DNA from: Deltaproteobacteria bacterium YD0425bin51
GTDB lineage: Bacteria; Desulfobacterota; Desulfobacteria; Desulfobacterales; YD0425bin51
Reading direction: 5' to 3'
Length of the DNA: 64,000 nucleotides
Assembly (NCBI GenBank): GCA_002753225.1
Contig: PDZS01000001.1
Coordinates: forward strand, 124,001-188,000
Positions 36,609 through 45,586 of this stretch are shown in pieces. Position 1 is the first letter of the stretch; every line of letters begins with the position of its first letter. Made by a program: the position numbers and the translations under genes. The notes beneath the pieces were generated by a model, which saw only the letters and a program-made list of their open reading frames with translations, ran no database searches and had not been told where the DNA came from.

Positions 36609-37163
36609 ATGAGAATTATTGGAGGAGATCTAAAAAGAAGAACGCTAAGTTCTGTAAAAGGGATCCAAACAAGACCAACTTCTGACAAACTCCGCGAAGC
36701 CATATTTAATATTATTTCGTCAGATGTGTGTGGAACTATTGTAGTCGATCTATTCGCTGGGACTGGAGCATTAGGACTTGAGGCTCTAAGCAGAGGATCG
36801 GACTTTGCTCTATTTATAGACAATAATAAGACTTCGCTGGGAGTTATAGAAAAAAATATTCAAGCATTAGGTCTTACAGCTAAAACAAAAATCCAATGCT
36901 GGGATATTTTGAAAAATTTAAGTTGTTTAAAATTGATTGAAGCTAAGTTTGATATAGTTTTTATGGATCCTCCTTATAATAAAAATATCATACAGCCTGC
37001 ATTGGTTAATCTTTACAATAGTAATCATATAAAAAAAGAAAGTTTAATAATTATTGAACACAGCGTTCTCGAGCCAATCCCCACAAATTTTAATGGTTTT
37101 GAGCTTACAGACCAGAGGAAATATGGAAAAACATTAGTTTCATTTTTAAAAATGGAAACATAA
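36609..37163 (+). CDS. rsmD: 16S rRNA (guanine966-N2)-methyltransferase RsmD
   Basis: A 184-residue class I methyltransferase that modifies 16S rRNA during 30S assembly. The N-terminus MRIIGGDLKRRTL, TRPTSDKLREAIFNII, SAM-binding VVDLFAGTGALGLEAL and the N-methyltransferase signature FMDPPYN are all typical. The ATG abuts the stop of the NtrX-like gene, with GGAG as a ribosome site inside that gene's last codons not evident. Converges with the pseA-like gene with five bases between stops. Confidence 0.95.
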   Translation: MRIIGGDLKRRTLSSVKGIQTRPTSDKLREAIFNIISSDVCGTIVVDLFAGTGALGLEALSRGSDFALFIDNNKTSLGVIEKNIQALGLTAKTKIQCWDILKNLSCLKLIEAKFDIVFMDPPYNKNIIQPALVNLYNSNHIKKESLIIIEHSVLEPIPTNFNGFELTDQRKYGKTLVSFLKMET

Positions 37164-37168
37164 TTCTA

Positions 37169-38368
37169 TTATACTGCTATACATATCCTTTCTTGTTCTG
37201 GTTGTTCTTCATTGGGAATATATTCTTCATGCGGTGTTACCTGATATTTTAGTCTCCAAATCCCGCCTGTTTTTTCCCATAAATGTTTTGCTCTGAATTT
37301 TTCCAAAACTTCCCAGAAATTTTCTTCAGTCATGTTTATGTAATCTAAAAAAACTTTAAAATGCTTTTTGGGGAATTCTCCATCATAACGCCTCACCAAT
37401 GCCACACCTTCATCTCTGGTTATATGCCCGTCACGAATTTCATGTGCTGCGTCAGAAGTCGCTCTTCCTATTCCAAATTTAAGGAACATAAGATAATAGT
37501 GGAATCCATCTATTTTATCATCAATACTTGCATATTTTGAATAAGTTCCTTCAGATCTTTCTGGATTTGGCTTAAATCCGCAATTTTTCACAGCATAGTA
37601 GAAATTTTCCTGGGGGGTCCATTTTTTATAATACCCAAAGAAATGGCATTGGACTCCGACTTTATGGATTTCATCCATTGGTGGAAAGAGATAAGGATTA
37701 ATTTCTTTTTTATCAAACCCAATCGCCACAAGATCTTCTGGAGATATTCCAGAAAAGTAATGTTTAATAACGTCATCATCTAAATTATGTGTTGGGCTAT
37801 TTTCATTTTTTCTGTCACCGCCATATTCAACCTCACCATTCTCTCCATACATAATTAAAGGTATGTTATATTTAACAGCAATTTTTACAGGAAAGGATTT
37901 TTGCCCAAAAATAAAAGGTTGAAATGGGTCTCCGATTTTTTCAAAAAAAAGGCGGGTTAATTTTCTGTGGATGATTCCATTTGGCTGACCTGAAATATTA
38001 TCTAATCCGGAATGTAGCATTGCCTGAAAATTTTGCCATCCAATATCTGTGTATACATGGGGCGCCCAAGTTACAGTTAATGGATTCATGTTATATTTAT
38101 ATTTTAATTGATGAGCTACAAAACTGCTATCTTTTCCTCCGCTAGCAGGGACTACAACATCCCAACTCCCATCGTTTCGCCTATACTTATCTAAAAGATC
38201 TCTCAGTTCTTTTTCTCTTAGTTTCCAATCAATTACATTATGTTTTCTATAAGCATAACTGCATGCGCTGCAAACACCTTCTGAATCAAAAGTAATTCTT
38301 GGTCTTTGACTTGACATAACGCAGAGTTTGCAATATCTAACTGGGTTTATAGTAGTCATGAGATTCAT
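37169..38368 (-). CDS. N-acetyl sugar amidotransferase (PseA/WbpG type)
   Basis: A 399-residue ATP-PPi-loop enzyme. A Cys-rich start (YCKLCVMSSQRPRITF... CSACSYA) suggests zinc or Fe-S binding, followed by the PP-loop VVVPASGGKDSSF (~86-98). This is the synthetase part of the WbpG-HisH2-HisF2 type system that converts an N-acetyl group to an acetamidino group on surface sugars such as pseudaminic or legionaminic acid; ammonia comes from the HisH/HisF partners. Both partners lie directly upstream in the same operon. RBS AAAGGA before the ATG. Confidence 0.88.
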   Translation of the reverse strand: MNLMTTINPVRYCKLCVMSSQRPRITFDSEGVCSACSYAYRKHNVIDWKLREKELRDLLDKYRRNDGSWDVVVPASGGKDSSFVAHQLKYKYNMNPLTVTWAPHVYTDIGWQNFQAMLHSGLDNISGQPNGIIHRKLTRLFFEKIGDPFQPFIFGQKSFPVKIAVKYNIPLIMYGENGEVEYGGDRKNENSPTHNLDDDVIKHYFSGISPEDLVAIGFDKKEINPYLFPPMDEIHKVGVQCHFFGYYKKWTPQENFYYAVKNCGFKPNPERSEGTYSKYASIDDKIDGFHYYLMFLKFGIGRATSDAAHEIRDGHITRDEGVALVRRYDGEFPKKHFKVFLDYINMTEENFWEVLEKFRAKHLWEKTGGIWRLKYQVTPHEEYIPNEEQPEQERICIAV

Positions 38369-38389
38369 AAGAGCATCCTTTCTCTTGTG

Positions 38390-39055
38390 TCACATATTTG
38401 TGTCTAGAAAATTTTTATAGACTTTAAGTCCTACTTCTCCACTTCTCTCAGGATGGAATTGACATCCAAATATGTTATTTCTATTAAAAACTGAACAGAA
38501 GCATTGTTGGCCGTAAGTAGTTGTAGCAATAACAGTTTGCATGTCAACAGGGTTTACAACATATGAATGAACGAAATAGAAGAAAGAACCATTGGAAACT
38601 GATTTCATTAAGGGATTTGATTCATAGTGATCTTTTTCTACATTGCTTAAAACGCTGTTCCATCCAATATGTGGTACTTTAATATTGTAGCTGTCATTGT
38701 TTTTTAAAAGATCAATCTTTTTAACAGAACCTTTTGCAAGGGCCAAACCCTTATGGAATCCAAATTCAACGCTACTTTCAAAAAGAAGCTGCATTCCTAA
38801 ACATATTCCAAGTATAGGTTTCCCTTTTGCTGCAAAAGCACAAACTGCTTCATCTAAACCTCGGCTCCGCATAGCTTCCATTGCCGCTCCAAAAGCACCA
38901 ACTCCCGGTAAAATAATCTTAGAAGCTTTTATCGTTGCTTTGGGATCAGCAGTAATTACAACAGTTGCTCCCAAATACCTAAAAGCTCTAACAACGCTAA
39001 AAAGATTTCCTGCCCCATAATCGACAATTGTTACAACACTTGTTTTACTTATCAT
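38390..39055 (-). CDS. hisH: HisH-like glutamine amidotransferase
   Basis: A class I glutaminase subunit that releases ammonia from glutamine. The catalytic Cys is in ILGICLGMQLLFESS, and His with Glu in CQFHPERSGEVG; the oxyanion region is GVGAFGAAM. It belongs with the HisF-like protein just upstream. The frame opens with a GTG at 39073, but the ATG at 39055 aligns better with the usual VTIVDYGAGN start. In this context it probably feeds the PseA-type enzyme, not histidine synthesis, since no other his gene is present. Confidence 0.87.
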   Translation of the reverse strand: MISKTSVVTIVDYGAGNLFSVVRAFRYLGATVVITADPKATIKASKIILPGVGAFGAAMEAMRSRGLDEAVCAFAAKGKPILGICLGMQLLFESSVEFGFHKGLALAKGSVKKIDLLKNNDSYNIKVPHIGWNSVLSNVEKDHYESNPLMKSVSNGSFFYFVHSYVVNPVDMQTVIATTTYGQQCFCSVFNRNNIFGCQFHPERSGEVGLKVYKNFLDTNM

Positions 39056-39092
39056 GATATTCTTTATCGGCACATTGCTCTAAAAACTTAAT

Positions 39093-39962
39093 TTACACTC
39101 TGCAATAAATATTAACTTTTTTTAAGATATCTTTTAAGTTTTTTATTCCGACAGGCTCTGGTATTAATAAATGACTTAAATCACCTTTTTTTATTGATGT
39201 AAGAAAAGATAGGTTACCTTCTTCAAATTCTTTTGTTTCTTTATTAATTGATAAAACATAATAATAGTGAAAAATTGAAGCTGCTGCTATTGCGTCAACA
39301 TTTGCCGTATTAATAACATCAACTATATGCTCTGGTTTCCCTGCTCCACCAGCTGCAATAACAGGAATGGGAAGATTTTTGCTTAATTTCTCAACAAGGC
39401 GTGTATCATAGCCTTGACCTGTTCCATCTCTATCAACTGCAGTAACCATTATTTCTCCAGCGCCAAGGTCGCAAACGCGCTTTGCCCATTCAAAAACATC
39501 AACCCCTGTACGTTCACGGCCATTGTCTGTATATGCTTCATAATATCCTTCATCATTTTTTTTAGCTTCAATTGATATGACAACGCATTGAGATCCAAAA
39601 TTTTTTGCAGCATCCCTGATAATAGATGGATTATTAATGGCTGCTGTATTCAATGCGACTTTATCAGCGCCAGCTCTAAGAACACTGTAGAAATCTTTAA
39701 GGGTTCTTATCCCTCCTCCAACAGTTAAAGGGATAAAAATTCGTTCTGCTATCCGTTCTACAATTTCAACAATGTTATTACGACCATAGAGACTTGCTAC
39801 AACATCTATAAACAGGAGTTCATCGGCACCATCCAAATAATATTGATAAGCAAAATCTTCAGGCTTCCCTAAAACTCTGAGTCCCTCCATTTGGATACCT
39901 TTTACAAGGTTTGGTCCTTTAATGTCTAATCTGGGGATAATACGAATACATTTTGAGGGCAT
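39093..39962 (-). CDS. hisF: HisF-like imidazole glycerol phosphate synthase cyclase subunit
   Basis: A 289-residue TIM-barrel protein close to HisF. Barrel motifs seen: IIPRLDIKGPNLVKG (first strand Asp), FIPLTVGGGIR, ADKVALNTAA, VTAVDRDGTGQGYD and VIAAGGAGKPEH. It is longer than ordinary HisF (~255), with an added C-terminal region (~230-289), as known for HisF2 proteins of surface sugar loci. First gene of the hisF-hisH-pseA set. The likely job is channelling ammonia for an acetamidino sugar. Confidence 0.87.
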   Translation of the reverse strand: MPSKCIRIIPRLDIKGPNLVKGIQMEGLRVLGKPEDFAYQYYLDGADELLFIDVVASLYGRNNIVEIVERIAERIFIPLTVGGGIRTLKDFYSVLRAGADKVALNTAAINNPSIIRDAAKNFGSQCVVISIEAKKNDEGYYEAYTDNGRERTGVDVFEWAKRVCDLGAGEIMVTAVDRDGTGQGYDTRLVEKLSKNLPIPVIAAGGAGKPEHIVDVINTANVDAIAAASIFHYYYVLSINKETKEFEEGNLSFLTSIKKGDLSHLLIPEPVGIKNLKDILKKVNIYCRV

Positions 39963-40000
39963 AGTTTATATCTCGCTCTTAATCCATTCAATATATTGAA

Positions 40001-40837
40001 TTATTGATTTTTGGAACCATAATAATCATTTAGATCCAAAAAATTAATTTCCTTTACAGTATTTAAAAGTCCTATATCTTCTGCCATGAAAAAATAGTGA
40101 AGTAAAGATTTTTTTAAATCATCTGTAAATTCAAATTTTAGAAGATTATAGTAATGAGAAATGTCATATAAAATATCTGGATATTTTAACTTTGCATGCT
40201 TTATAACAGTTTCTTTTTTTTCATATAAACAAGATAGCGACGTATGATAAGAATTAATTACTGTTTCTATATGTTTTAAATATTTAGAAATTATTGCTTT
40301 CCTTACAGCAAAGACTGCAAAAACAACAGGAAATCCGGTTTTCCTGAGCCAAAGGTCTCCCAAATCATAAATATAAGGTATAGGTTCTGATGTTTTTAGC
40401 ATAGCATCATTTCCAATTACAAGCGCTGCATCCATATCTTTAAGAGATGGACTAAATGGGCTGACAAAATAAATGGGCTCTAATTTGTAGTAATTTTTCA
40501 GTAAAATTTTCAGTAAAACTTGAGAAGTATGCGATGCAGACGAAATACCTATACGTTTTTTATTTAATTCTTCAATTGGAGTTTTGCTTAGAAGTACAAC
40601 TGATGCTACATAGCCTACTGAGCTTAAGCAGAATTTTGGAATAATAACAATATCATTTTGAAGGGTTGCGTAAGTTGCTGATGATATGGGACTCATATCA
40701 AGCATGTTTTCAGAAAGCATTTTATTTAAAAAAGAAGGATGACCAGCAACAATTTTTATCCCTTCTAATGTTTGCTTTTCAAACATATGATAATAAAAAG
40801 GATAACAATTGAGATAATCTATATAGCCTAGTTGCAT
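40001..40837 (-). CDS. mqnA: Chorismate dehydratase MqnA
   Basis: MqnA dehydrates chorismate to 3-enolpyruvylbenzoate, entering the futalosine route to menaquinone. The 278-residue protein has the diagnostic N-terminus LGYIDYLNCYPFYYHM, a solute-binding-like fold with SVGYVASVVLLSKTPIE and RIGISSASHTS, and VIGNDAML in the middle. Adjacent UbiX and Fe-S protein genes fit menaquinone metabolism and anaerobic respiration. Other mqn genes are absent from the window. It starts eight bases after the ferredoxin-like gene stop. Confidence 0.9.
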   Translation of the reverse strand: MQLGYIDYLNCYPFYYHMFEKQTLEGIKIVAGHPSFLNKMLSENMLDMSPISSATYATLQNDIVIIPKFCLSSVGYVASVVLLSKTPIEELNKKRIGISSASHTSQVLLKILLKNYYKLEPIYFVSPFSPSLKDMDAALVIGNDAMLKTSEPIPYIYDLGDLWLRKTGFPVVFAVFAVRKAIISKYLKHIETVINSYHTSLSCLYEKKETVIKHAKLKYPDILYDISHYYNLLKFEFTDDLKKSLLHYFFMAEDIGLLNTVKEINFLDLNDYYGSKNQ

Positions 40838-40845
40838 TTAAAATA

Positions 40846-41718
40846 CTACACCTTATCAAGATCAAGGGGGAGAGGCTTATCTTTGTCTATGTATAGCTCA
40901 ATAGCTTTTTTATGACAATTTTCAATGCAAAGCTCACATCCCATGCATTCATTTTTGTCATATAAGCGGATTCCATCTTTGAATTTAACCGCCCCAAAAA
41001 TACATACTTTTGAACATGATTCACATGATATACATTTAGAAGCATCAAAGATTATAGAATAACCAGATGGAGCTGATTGGGATAAGCTTTTATCTATTTC
41101 TTTTGCTGTTATCGTTGCCCTCAAGCTAACACATGTTTTTGGATGGCAGTTACAGATAACTCCAGTACTTCCTCCTGTTGCAACTTTAAAAAAAGCCTGA
41201 GTGATATGTCCTTTTTTCCTGAATTGAGTAATAATATCAAGAGCTTCTATTTGAGTTATTTTCCGCGCGTTATATTTTTGACAATGATCTATCCAAAAAT
41301 TAGACAAATCTTTGCCGACTGCAATACAGGAATTAATATCTTCTGACGGAGCATGGGTTGATTTTTTGCAAGGACAATCCATTACAGCAATATGAGTCGG
41401 CTCTTGAAAAATAATTTTTGTAGCGTACTTAAAAGGGATAATTTGTTTATTTTTTTCAGAAATTACCCTGATGTCTTTATTTAATGAAAATACTTTTTTA
41501 GTATCTCCAAAGGATAGAACTTTAGCATGATATCTATTAAATATCATTTTGCCGATAAAGACAATAGGCTTAAAATTTTTTAGATGCTTTAAAAGGGGTA
41601 AAAATAGATTAATTATACGAATATATTGATAGTAAAATAGGAAATATAAATAGTTATGAATGAATTTATCAACTCTCCATCCATGTTTTTTAAACATAGC
41701 TTTAGTGGAATTTTTCAT
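40846..41718 (-). CDS. Ferredoxin-type 4Fe-4S protein with unknown N-terminal domain
   Basis: With the ATG at 41718 this is a ~290-residue protein (an upstream TTG at 41763 would give 305). The N-terminal 110 residues are basic and partly hydrophobic (HNYLYFLFYYQY). The middle holds VMDCPCKKS (two Cys) and CNCHPKTC. The C-terminus is a two-cluster ferredoxin: CISCESCSKVC and CMGCELCIENC. Sits between ubiX (17-base overlap) and mqnA, so redox support for quinone biosynthesis is plausible. I do not recognise the full-length family. Cofactor number is inferred from the Cys motifs. Confidence 0.78.
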   Translation of the reverse strand: MKNSTKAMFKKHGWRVDKFIHNYLYFLFYYQYIRIINLFLPLLKHLKNFKPIVFIGKMIFNRYHAKVLSFGDTKKVFSLNKDIRVISEKNKQIIPFKYATKIIFQEPTHIAVMDCPCKKSTHAPSEDINSCIAVGKDLSNFWIDHCQKYNARKITQIEALDIITQFRKKGHITQAFFKVATGGSTGVICNCHPKTCVSLRATITAKEIDKSLSQSAPSGYSIIFDASKCISCESCSKVCIFGAVKFKDGIRLYDKNECMGCELCIENCHKKAIELYIDKDKPLPLDLDKV

Positions 41719-42316
41719 TTGTGATTTCTTCCCAGCTTTTAAAAAGAGAATGTTTTTTACCAAGTAAATTTAGAATTTTGCCAACCATAAAATTAATGTT
41801 GTCATCCATAGATTTAGGGAAATTGTAGAAAGTAAGCATAGGAGGTGCAATAATAACGCCTGCAGTTGCAACTTTATACATATTTTCAATATGTATCATA
41901 GAAAGGGGAGTTTCACGAGGAACTATTATACATTTTCTTTTTTCTTTAATAGCAACATCAGCAACCCTTGTAATTAGAGAACTTGCATAACCATGTGCAA
42001 TTGAAGATAATGTCTTCATTGAGCATGGGATAATAATTAATGATTCAAATATTGTGCTTCCACTTGCAATAGGTGAAAAAAAATTATTATTATCAAATTG
42101 GGTAAAAAGGTTCAAATCTCGAGCGATAGAACGATTTTTGATTACTTCTTTTAATGAGAAATTTTCTTTTTGGGGAATAGAAAGCTCATGAGACAAAATT
42201 TTGATAGCTGTATCGGATATTACGCAGGAAACCCTTTCACCATTATTTAGAAGCTCTTCAATAAGTCTAATCCCTAGTATTGAGCCGCTCGCGCCTGTGA
42301 TTCCTACAACTATCAT
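41702..42316 (-). CDS. ubiX: UbiX-like flavin prenyltransferase
   Basis: A 204-residue flavoprotein that makes prenylated FMN, the cofactor of UbiD-type decarboxylases. Seen: VGITGASGSILGIRLIEEL (1-22), SGSTIFESLIIIPCSMKTLSSIAHGYA, and CIIVPRETPLSMIHIENM (~130-147). In the futalosine route a UbiD/MqnL-type decarboxylase needs this cofactor. Located 12 bases after mlaD and overlapping the ferredoxin-like gene by 17 bases. No ubiD gene is in the window. Confidence 0.92.
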   Translation of the reverse strand: MIVVGITGASGSILGIRLIEELLNNGERVSCVISDTAIKILSHELSIPQKENFSLKEVIKNRSIARDLNLFTQFDNNNFFSPIASGSTIFESLIIIPCSMKTLSSIAHGYASSLITRVADVAIKEKRKCIIVPRETPLSMIHIENMYKVATAGVIIAPPMLTFYNFPKSMDDNINFMVGKILNLLGKKHSLFKSWEEITNEKFH

Positions 42317-42328
42317 GTTAGGATAGAA

Positions 42329-42775
42329 TTAAATATGACCAAAAACATATTTGCTGATTAAACTTTCGATATCAACAACAGATTCTGTTTCTGTAATCAT
42401 GTCTCCGGATTTTAAAATTTGATCAGATCCTCCTGGTGATATCATTACAAATTTATCGCCGATCAAACCAGAAGTCTTTACAGATGCAATAACATCATCT
42501 GATAATTTAATATCTTTTTGTATTTTCATTTTTATTAAAGCCAGTTTTCGCTCTTTGTCAAGGGAGATATCTTCTACAACACCAATTTTTACACCTGCTA
42601 TCTCAACTCTTGCTCCTGTATTTAATCCTGATACAGAAGTAAATCTTGCAAAAATTGGATAGCCTTCTCCACCAATCCATTTCATTTCACCTAACTGAAT
42701 AGTTAGATAGGCAATACACATAATACCTATTAGAACAAAGAAGCCTACTGTTATTTCTACAGTTGATTGTTTCAT
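42329..42775 (-). CDS. mlaD: MlaD-type phospholipid transport protein
   Basis: A 148-residue MCE-domain protein, the inner-membrane-anchored periplasmic ring component of the Mla phospholipid transport system. One N-terminal membrane helix (~8-27), then the MCE domain including SGLNTGARVEIAGVKIGVV (~50-68) and TSGLIGDKFVMISPG. Length is close to E. coli MlaD (183), slightly short at the C-terminus. ATGA overlap with mlaF. No mlaC or mlaB follows in the cluster; ubiX comes instead. Confidence 0.93.
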   Translation of the reverse strand: MKQSTVEITVGFFVLIGIMCIAYLTIQLGEMKWIGGEGYPIFARFTSVSGLNTGARVEIAGVKIGVVEDISLDKERKLALIKMKIQKDIKLSDDVIASVKTSGLIGDKFVMISPGGSDQILKSGDMITETESVVDIESLISKYVFGHI

Positions 42776-43542
42776 AACTCCCCCATTTTTTTACAATTAT
42801 CATTCTGATATCCGCCAATAAACTGTTTAATAATCGGATTATCCGCTTGCTTTATCTCTTCAGGCGTACCTTCAAAAATTATTTTTGCATCGTTTATCAT
42901 AGCTATTCTTTGAGAAAAATAAAAAACATCAGGCACTTCATGGCTTATAATTACACCAGTAAATGCGAACTTTTTTTGATATCCAGAGATCATATTGTGA
43001 ACAGCATTTCTTAATATAGGATCAAGTCCTGTTGTTGGTTCATCAAACAGAACAATTTCAGGATTTGTTACAAGCGCTCTAGCTAGTGCTACTCTTTTTT
43101 TCATACCACCTGATAATTCAGATGGATATTTCCTGTCAACATTGTCATCTAAATCAAGCTGCTCCATTCTTTCATAAACTCTTTTTTTTACTTCTTCTTT
43201 AGGGAGCCTTGCTCCTTCTTTTAAAGGGAGAGCTATATTTTCAAATACAGTCATAGAATCAAAAAGAGCGCTACCTTGAAATACATAACTAAATTTCCCT
43301 TTTAAGTCCTTTAGTTCAGATTTTTTCATTTCAAAAAGAGGACGCCCTTCAAACATGACTTTACCAGAATCAGGCGCAAGCAATCCAATTATATGTTTTA
43401 TTAAAACAGTTTTACCTACACCGCTTTTACCTATAATTGTTGTTATTTCTCCCCTGTATATACTTAGGTCAATTTCTTTTAGAATTTGATTGTTTCCAAA
43501 TGCTTTAGAAACTTTTTGGAATTGAATAAGAGGTGTAATCAT
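42772..43542 (-). CDS. mlaF: MlaF ATP-binding protein
   Basis: A 256-residue ABC ATPase. Walker A GKSGVGKT (~38-45), Q-loop YVFQGSALFDSMTV, signature LSGGMKKRVALARAL, Walker B IVLFDEPTTGLDP and the switch His in ISHE are all present. The LSGGM and DSMTV segments match the MlaF/Ttg2A branch. Pairs with MlaE as a transporter. Overlaps mlaE by four bases upstream and mlaD downstream, so subunits are made in a coupled way. Confidence 0.95.
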   Translation of the reverse strand: MITPLIQFQKVSKAFGNNQILKEIDLSIYRGEITTIIGKSGVGKTVLIKHIIGLLAPDSGKVMFEGRPLFEMKKSELKDLKGKFSYVFQGSALFDSMTVFENIALPLKEGARLPKEEVKKRVYERMEQLDLDDNVDRKYPSELSGGMKKRVALARALVTNPEIVLFDEPTTGLDPILRNAVHNMISGYQKKFAFTGVIISHEVPDVFYFSQRIAMINDAKIIFEGTPEEIKQADNPIIKQFIGGYQNDNCKKMGEL

Positions 43543-44333
43543 GGTTTTGATAATAAAAATGATGTTATTATGTAATCTACAACTAATACTAAGACGGAAG
43601 AGAGTACTACTGCTGAAGTTGTTGCAAGGCGAACTCCTTGTGCTCCATGTCCTTCACGCTTAAGATGAGTATAGTAACCTTGATAGCAGCATATCGTTAT
43701 AACTACTAAAGCAAATAGAATAGACTTGATAAACCCTTCGTTAATATCTCTCATTACAATACTTGATTCCATACGATGGAAATAAACGCTTTCTTCAATA
43801 TTAAGAAGAACAGAACCTGTTAGATATCCTCCAAATATTCCTATGACATCAAATAATGCAGTAAGGAGAGGGAAGCTTATAATTGCCGCTGCAAATCTGG
43901 GTCCCATTAAAAATCTAATAGAACTAATATTCATAGTTTCAAGAGCATCTATCTGCTCAGATATTCTCATTATACTTATCTCTGCTGCAATTGCAGAGCC
44001 AGCTCTTCCAATAACCATAAGGGCAGTTAAAACTGGACCCAGCTCTCGTATTAAAGATAATGCAACAGCAGCTCCGAGCATTCCTTCAGACCCAAATTTT
44101 ACTAGAGTATAATATCCCTGGAGACCTAAAACCATTCCTGTAAATCCGCCTGTAAGGCAAATTATAAAAATTGATTTTGCACCAATAAAATTAATTTGAT
44201 GAATGATTTTAGATGGCTGAAGAGGAAGAGAAAACATATGAAATAGACCTTTAATGCTGAAAATGGCTATTCTTCCCATCTCTTCAAATAGAACAATACT
44301 TTTTGCTCCAATATTTTTAATAATAGCAGTCAT
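43539..44333 (-). CDS. mlaE: MlaE permease
   Basis: A 264-residue inner membrane permease of the MlaE/Ttg2B family with about five to six helices. The conserved GLQGYYTLVKFG (~71-82) and the coupling segment ALETMNISSIRFLMGPRFAA (~133-152) are present. Works with MlaF and MlaD to move phospholipids between inner and outer membranes. First of the mlaE-F-D set; 45 bases downstream of a substrate-binding-protein gene. Confidence 0.94.
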   Translation of the reverse strand: MTAIIKNIGAKSIVLFEEMGRIAIFSIKGLFHMFSLPLQPSKIIHQINFIGAKSIFIICLTGGFTGMVLGLQGYYTLVKFGSEGMLGAAVALSLIRELGPVLTALMVIGRAGSAIAAEISIMRISEQIDALETMNISSIRFLMGPRFAAAIISFPLLTALFDVIGIFGGYLTGSVLLNIEESVYFHRMESSIVMRDINEGFIKSILFALVVITICCYQGYYTHLKREGHGAQGVRLATTSAVVLSSVLVLVVDYIITSFLLSKP

Positions 44334-44378
44334 ATATTTTAAATATATAATAATGAGGTTAAAACTGTCAATCTTAAA

Positions 44379-45560
44379 CTACAGTGAAATGAAATATGTA
44401 AGCTCTTCTGTTTCTCCATTTTCTTTACATCTAATTAGACTAAGTGATTTTGTTCCTCTTCTAGTTTCAGGATTATTGGGATCAAAAGGCATAAAACTTA
44501 CTTTACCACCTAATCCTTTAAAATCATTCATTTTTTCTAATTGGAGAACAAAATTTTCTCTGGTTACATCTTTTCCACACTGTTTTATACCTTCTGCTAA
44601 AATTTCTCCTACAACTATACCCATTTGATAAAAAGCAGACAATTGATCAGAAATACCGTATTTCGACATGGCGTCTTTATATTTTTGAATCTGGGCTGTT
44701 GCTTTATAATCAGCATAGCTTGTTGTAATCATTCCAGCACACATTCCGTTGCTTATTTTATACATAAGGCTAAAATCTGAAAATGTGATACCTGCTAACC
44801 ATTGAGTTTCATATTTCATTGATTTTGATGCCTGCAGAAGTCTGTTAAATGCAATAGGATTAAGCCTGAAGATTAGAACTGCATCAGCCTCAAGTTTTTT
44901 TAGTTCTAAAGCTTGAGGTTGTAAATTAGAGGTTCCTTCGTCGATAGCTATTTCCGCTATTGGTTTAAGGTTGTATTTTCCCAATTGACTAATTGCAGCT
45001 TGTATTCCACTTCTACCATAACCGTCATTTTGATAAATTATTGCAATTTTCTTTTTATTTAGAGTTTTTGCAGCGTAATCACAAAGAATTGCAGCATCCA
45101 GGGACAATAGAGGATAAGCGGAAAAAATATATTTATTAGGAGGCTCAATAAAATCTCTAACACCTGATAATGGAGCAAGCCATGGGATTTTTTTATTTGA
45201 AAGATAATCTTTTACAGCAATGCAATTTGGAGTACCCATACCACCGAGCCAAGCAAATATCCCTACGCTTTCCTGAAGCTGTTTTACCCCAAACTTTGTT
45301 TTAGCAGGTATATAAGAGTCATCCATAATATGATAAATAATTTTTCTTCCATTTATTCCGCCTTCATCGTTTATGACTTTAAAAAACAGGTCAGCACCTT
45401 TCAATACAGCTCCCCATGTTGAAGCAGGTCCTGTTAGTGCTCCAAATTGAGCCACATGAATTTCTGTATCTGTAACTCCTTCTTCAGCGGAAAGCATTGT
45501 TAAATAGGCTAAAAATAAGACAATTACAAGCATAACTAATTTGAGATACCTGTTTTTCAT
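44379..45560 (-). CDS. ABC substrate-binding protein (Peripla_BP_6 type)
   Basis: A 393-residue periplasmic binding protein with a signal peptide (~1-25). The mature start TDTEIHVAQFGALTGPASTWG is typical of the LivJ/urea-amide binding family, with NGGINGRKI-like INDEGGINGRKIIYHIMDD. Distinct in sequence from the binding protein at 18354-19511. No LivHMGF genes are adjacent; it lies between the kinase gene (26 bases) and mlaE (45 bases), so it may be a sensory or lipid-related partner rather than a nutrient importer. Ligand unknown. Confidence 0.85.
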   Translation of the reverse strand: MKNRYLKLVMLVIVLFLAYLTMLSAEEGVTDTEIHVAQFGALTGPASTWGAVLKGADLFFKVINDEGGINGRKIIYHIMDDSYIPAKTKFGVKQLQESVGIFAWLGGMGTPNCIAVKDYLSNKKIPWLAPLSGVRDFIEPPNKYIFSAYPLLSLDAAILCDYAAKTLNKKKIAIIYQNDGYGRSGIQAAISQLGKYNLKPIAEIAIDEGTSNLQPQALELKKLEADAVLIFRLNPIAFNRLLQASKSMKYETQWLAGITFSDFSLMYKISNGMCAGMITTSYADYKATAQIQKYKDAMSKYGISDQLSAFYQMGIVVGEILAEGIKQCGKDVTRENFVLQLEKMNDFKGLGGKVSFMPFDPNNPETRRGTKSLSLIRCKENGETEELTYFISL

Positions 45561-45586
45561 GATTTCATTCTCCTTAGTTAAATTAT

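Noticed and set aside
38390..39962. hisH and hisF as part of a histidine operon
   Set aside because: No other his genes are present, the HisF copy has an added C-terminal region, and a PseA-type amidotransferase is next in the operon; the surface-sugar amidination set fits better.
44254..44628. 124-codon plus-strand frame bridging mlaE and the binding protein
   Set aside because: It is antisense to two convincing genes and has no recognisable product.
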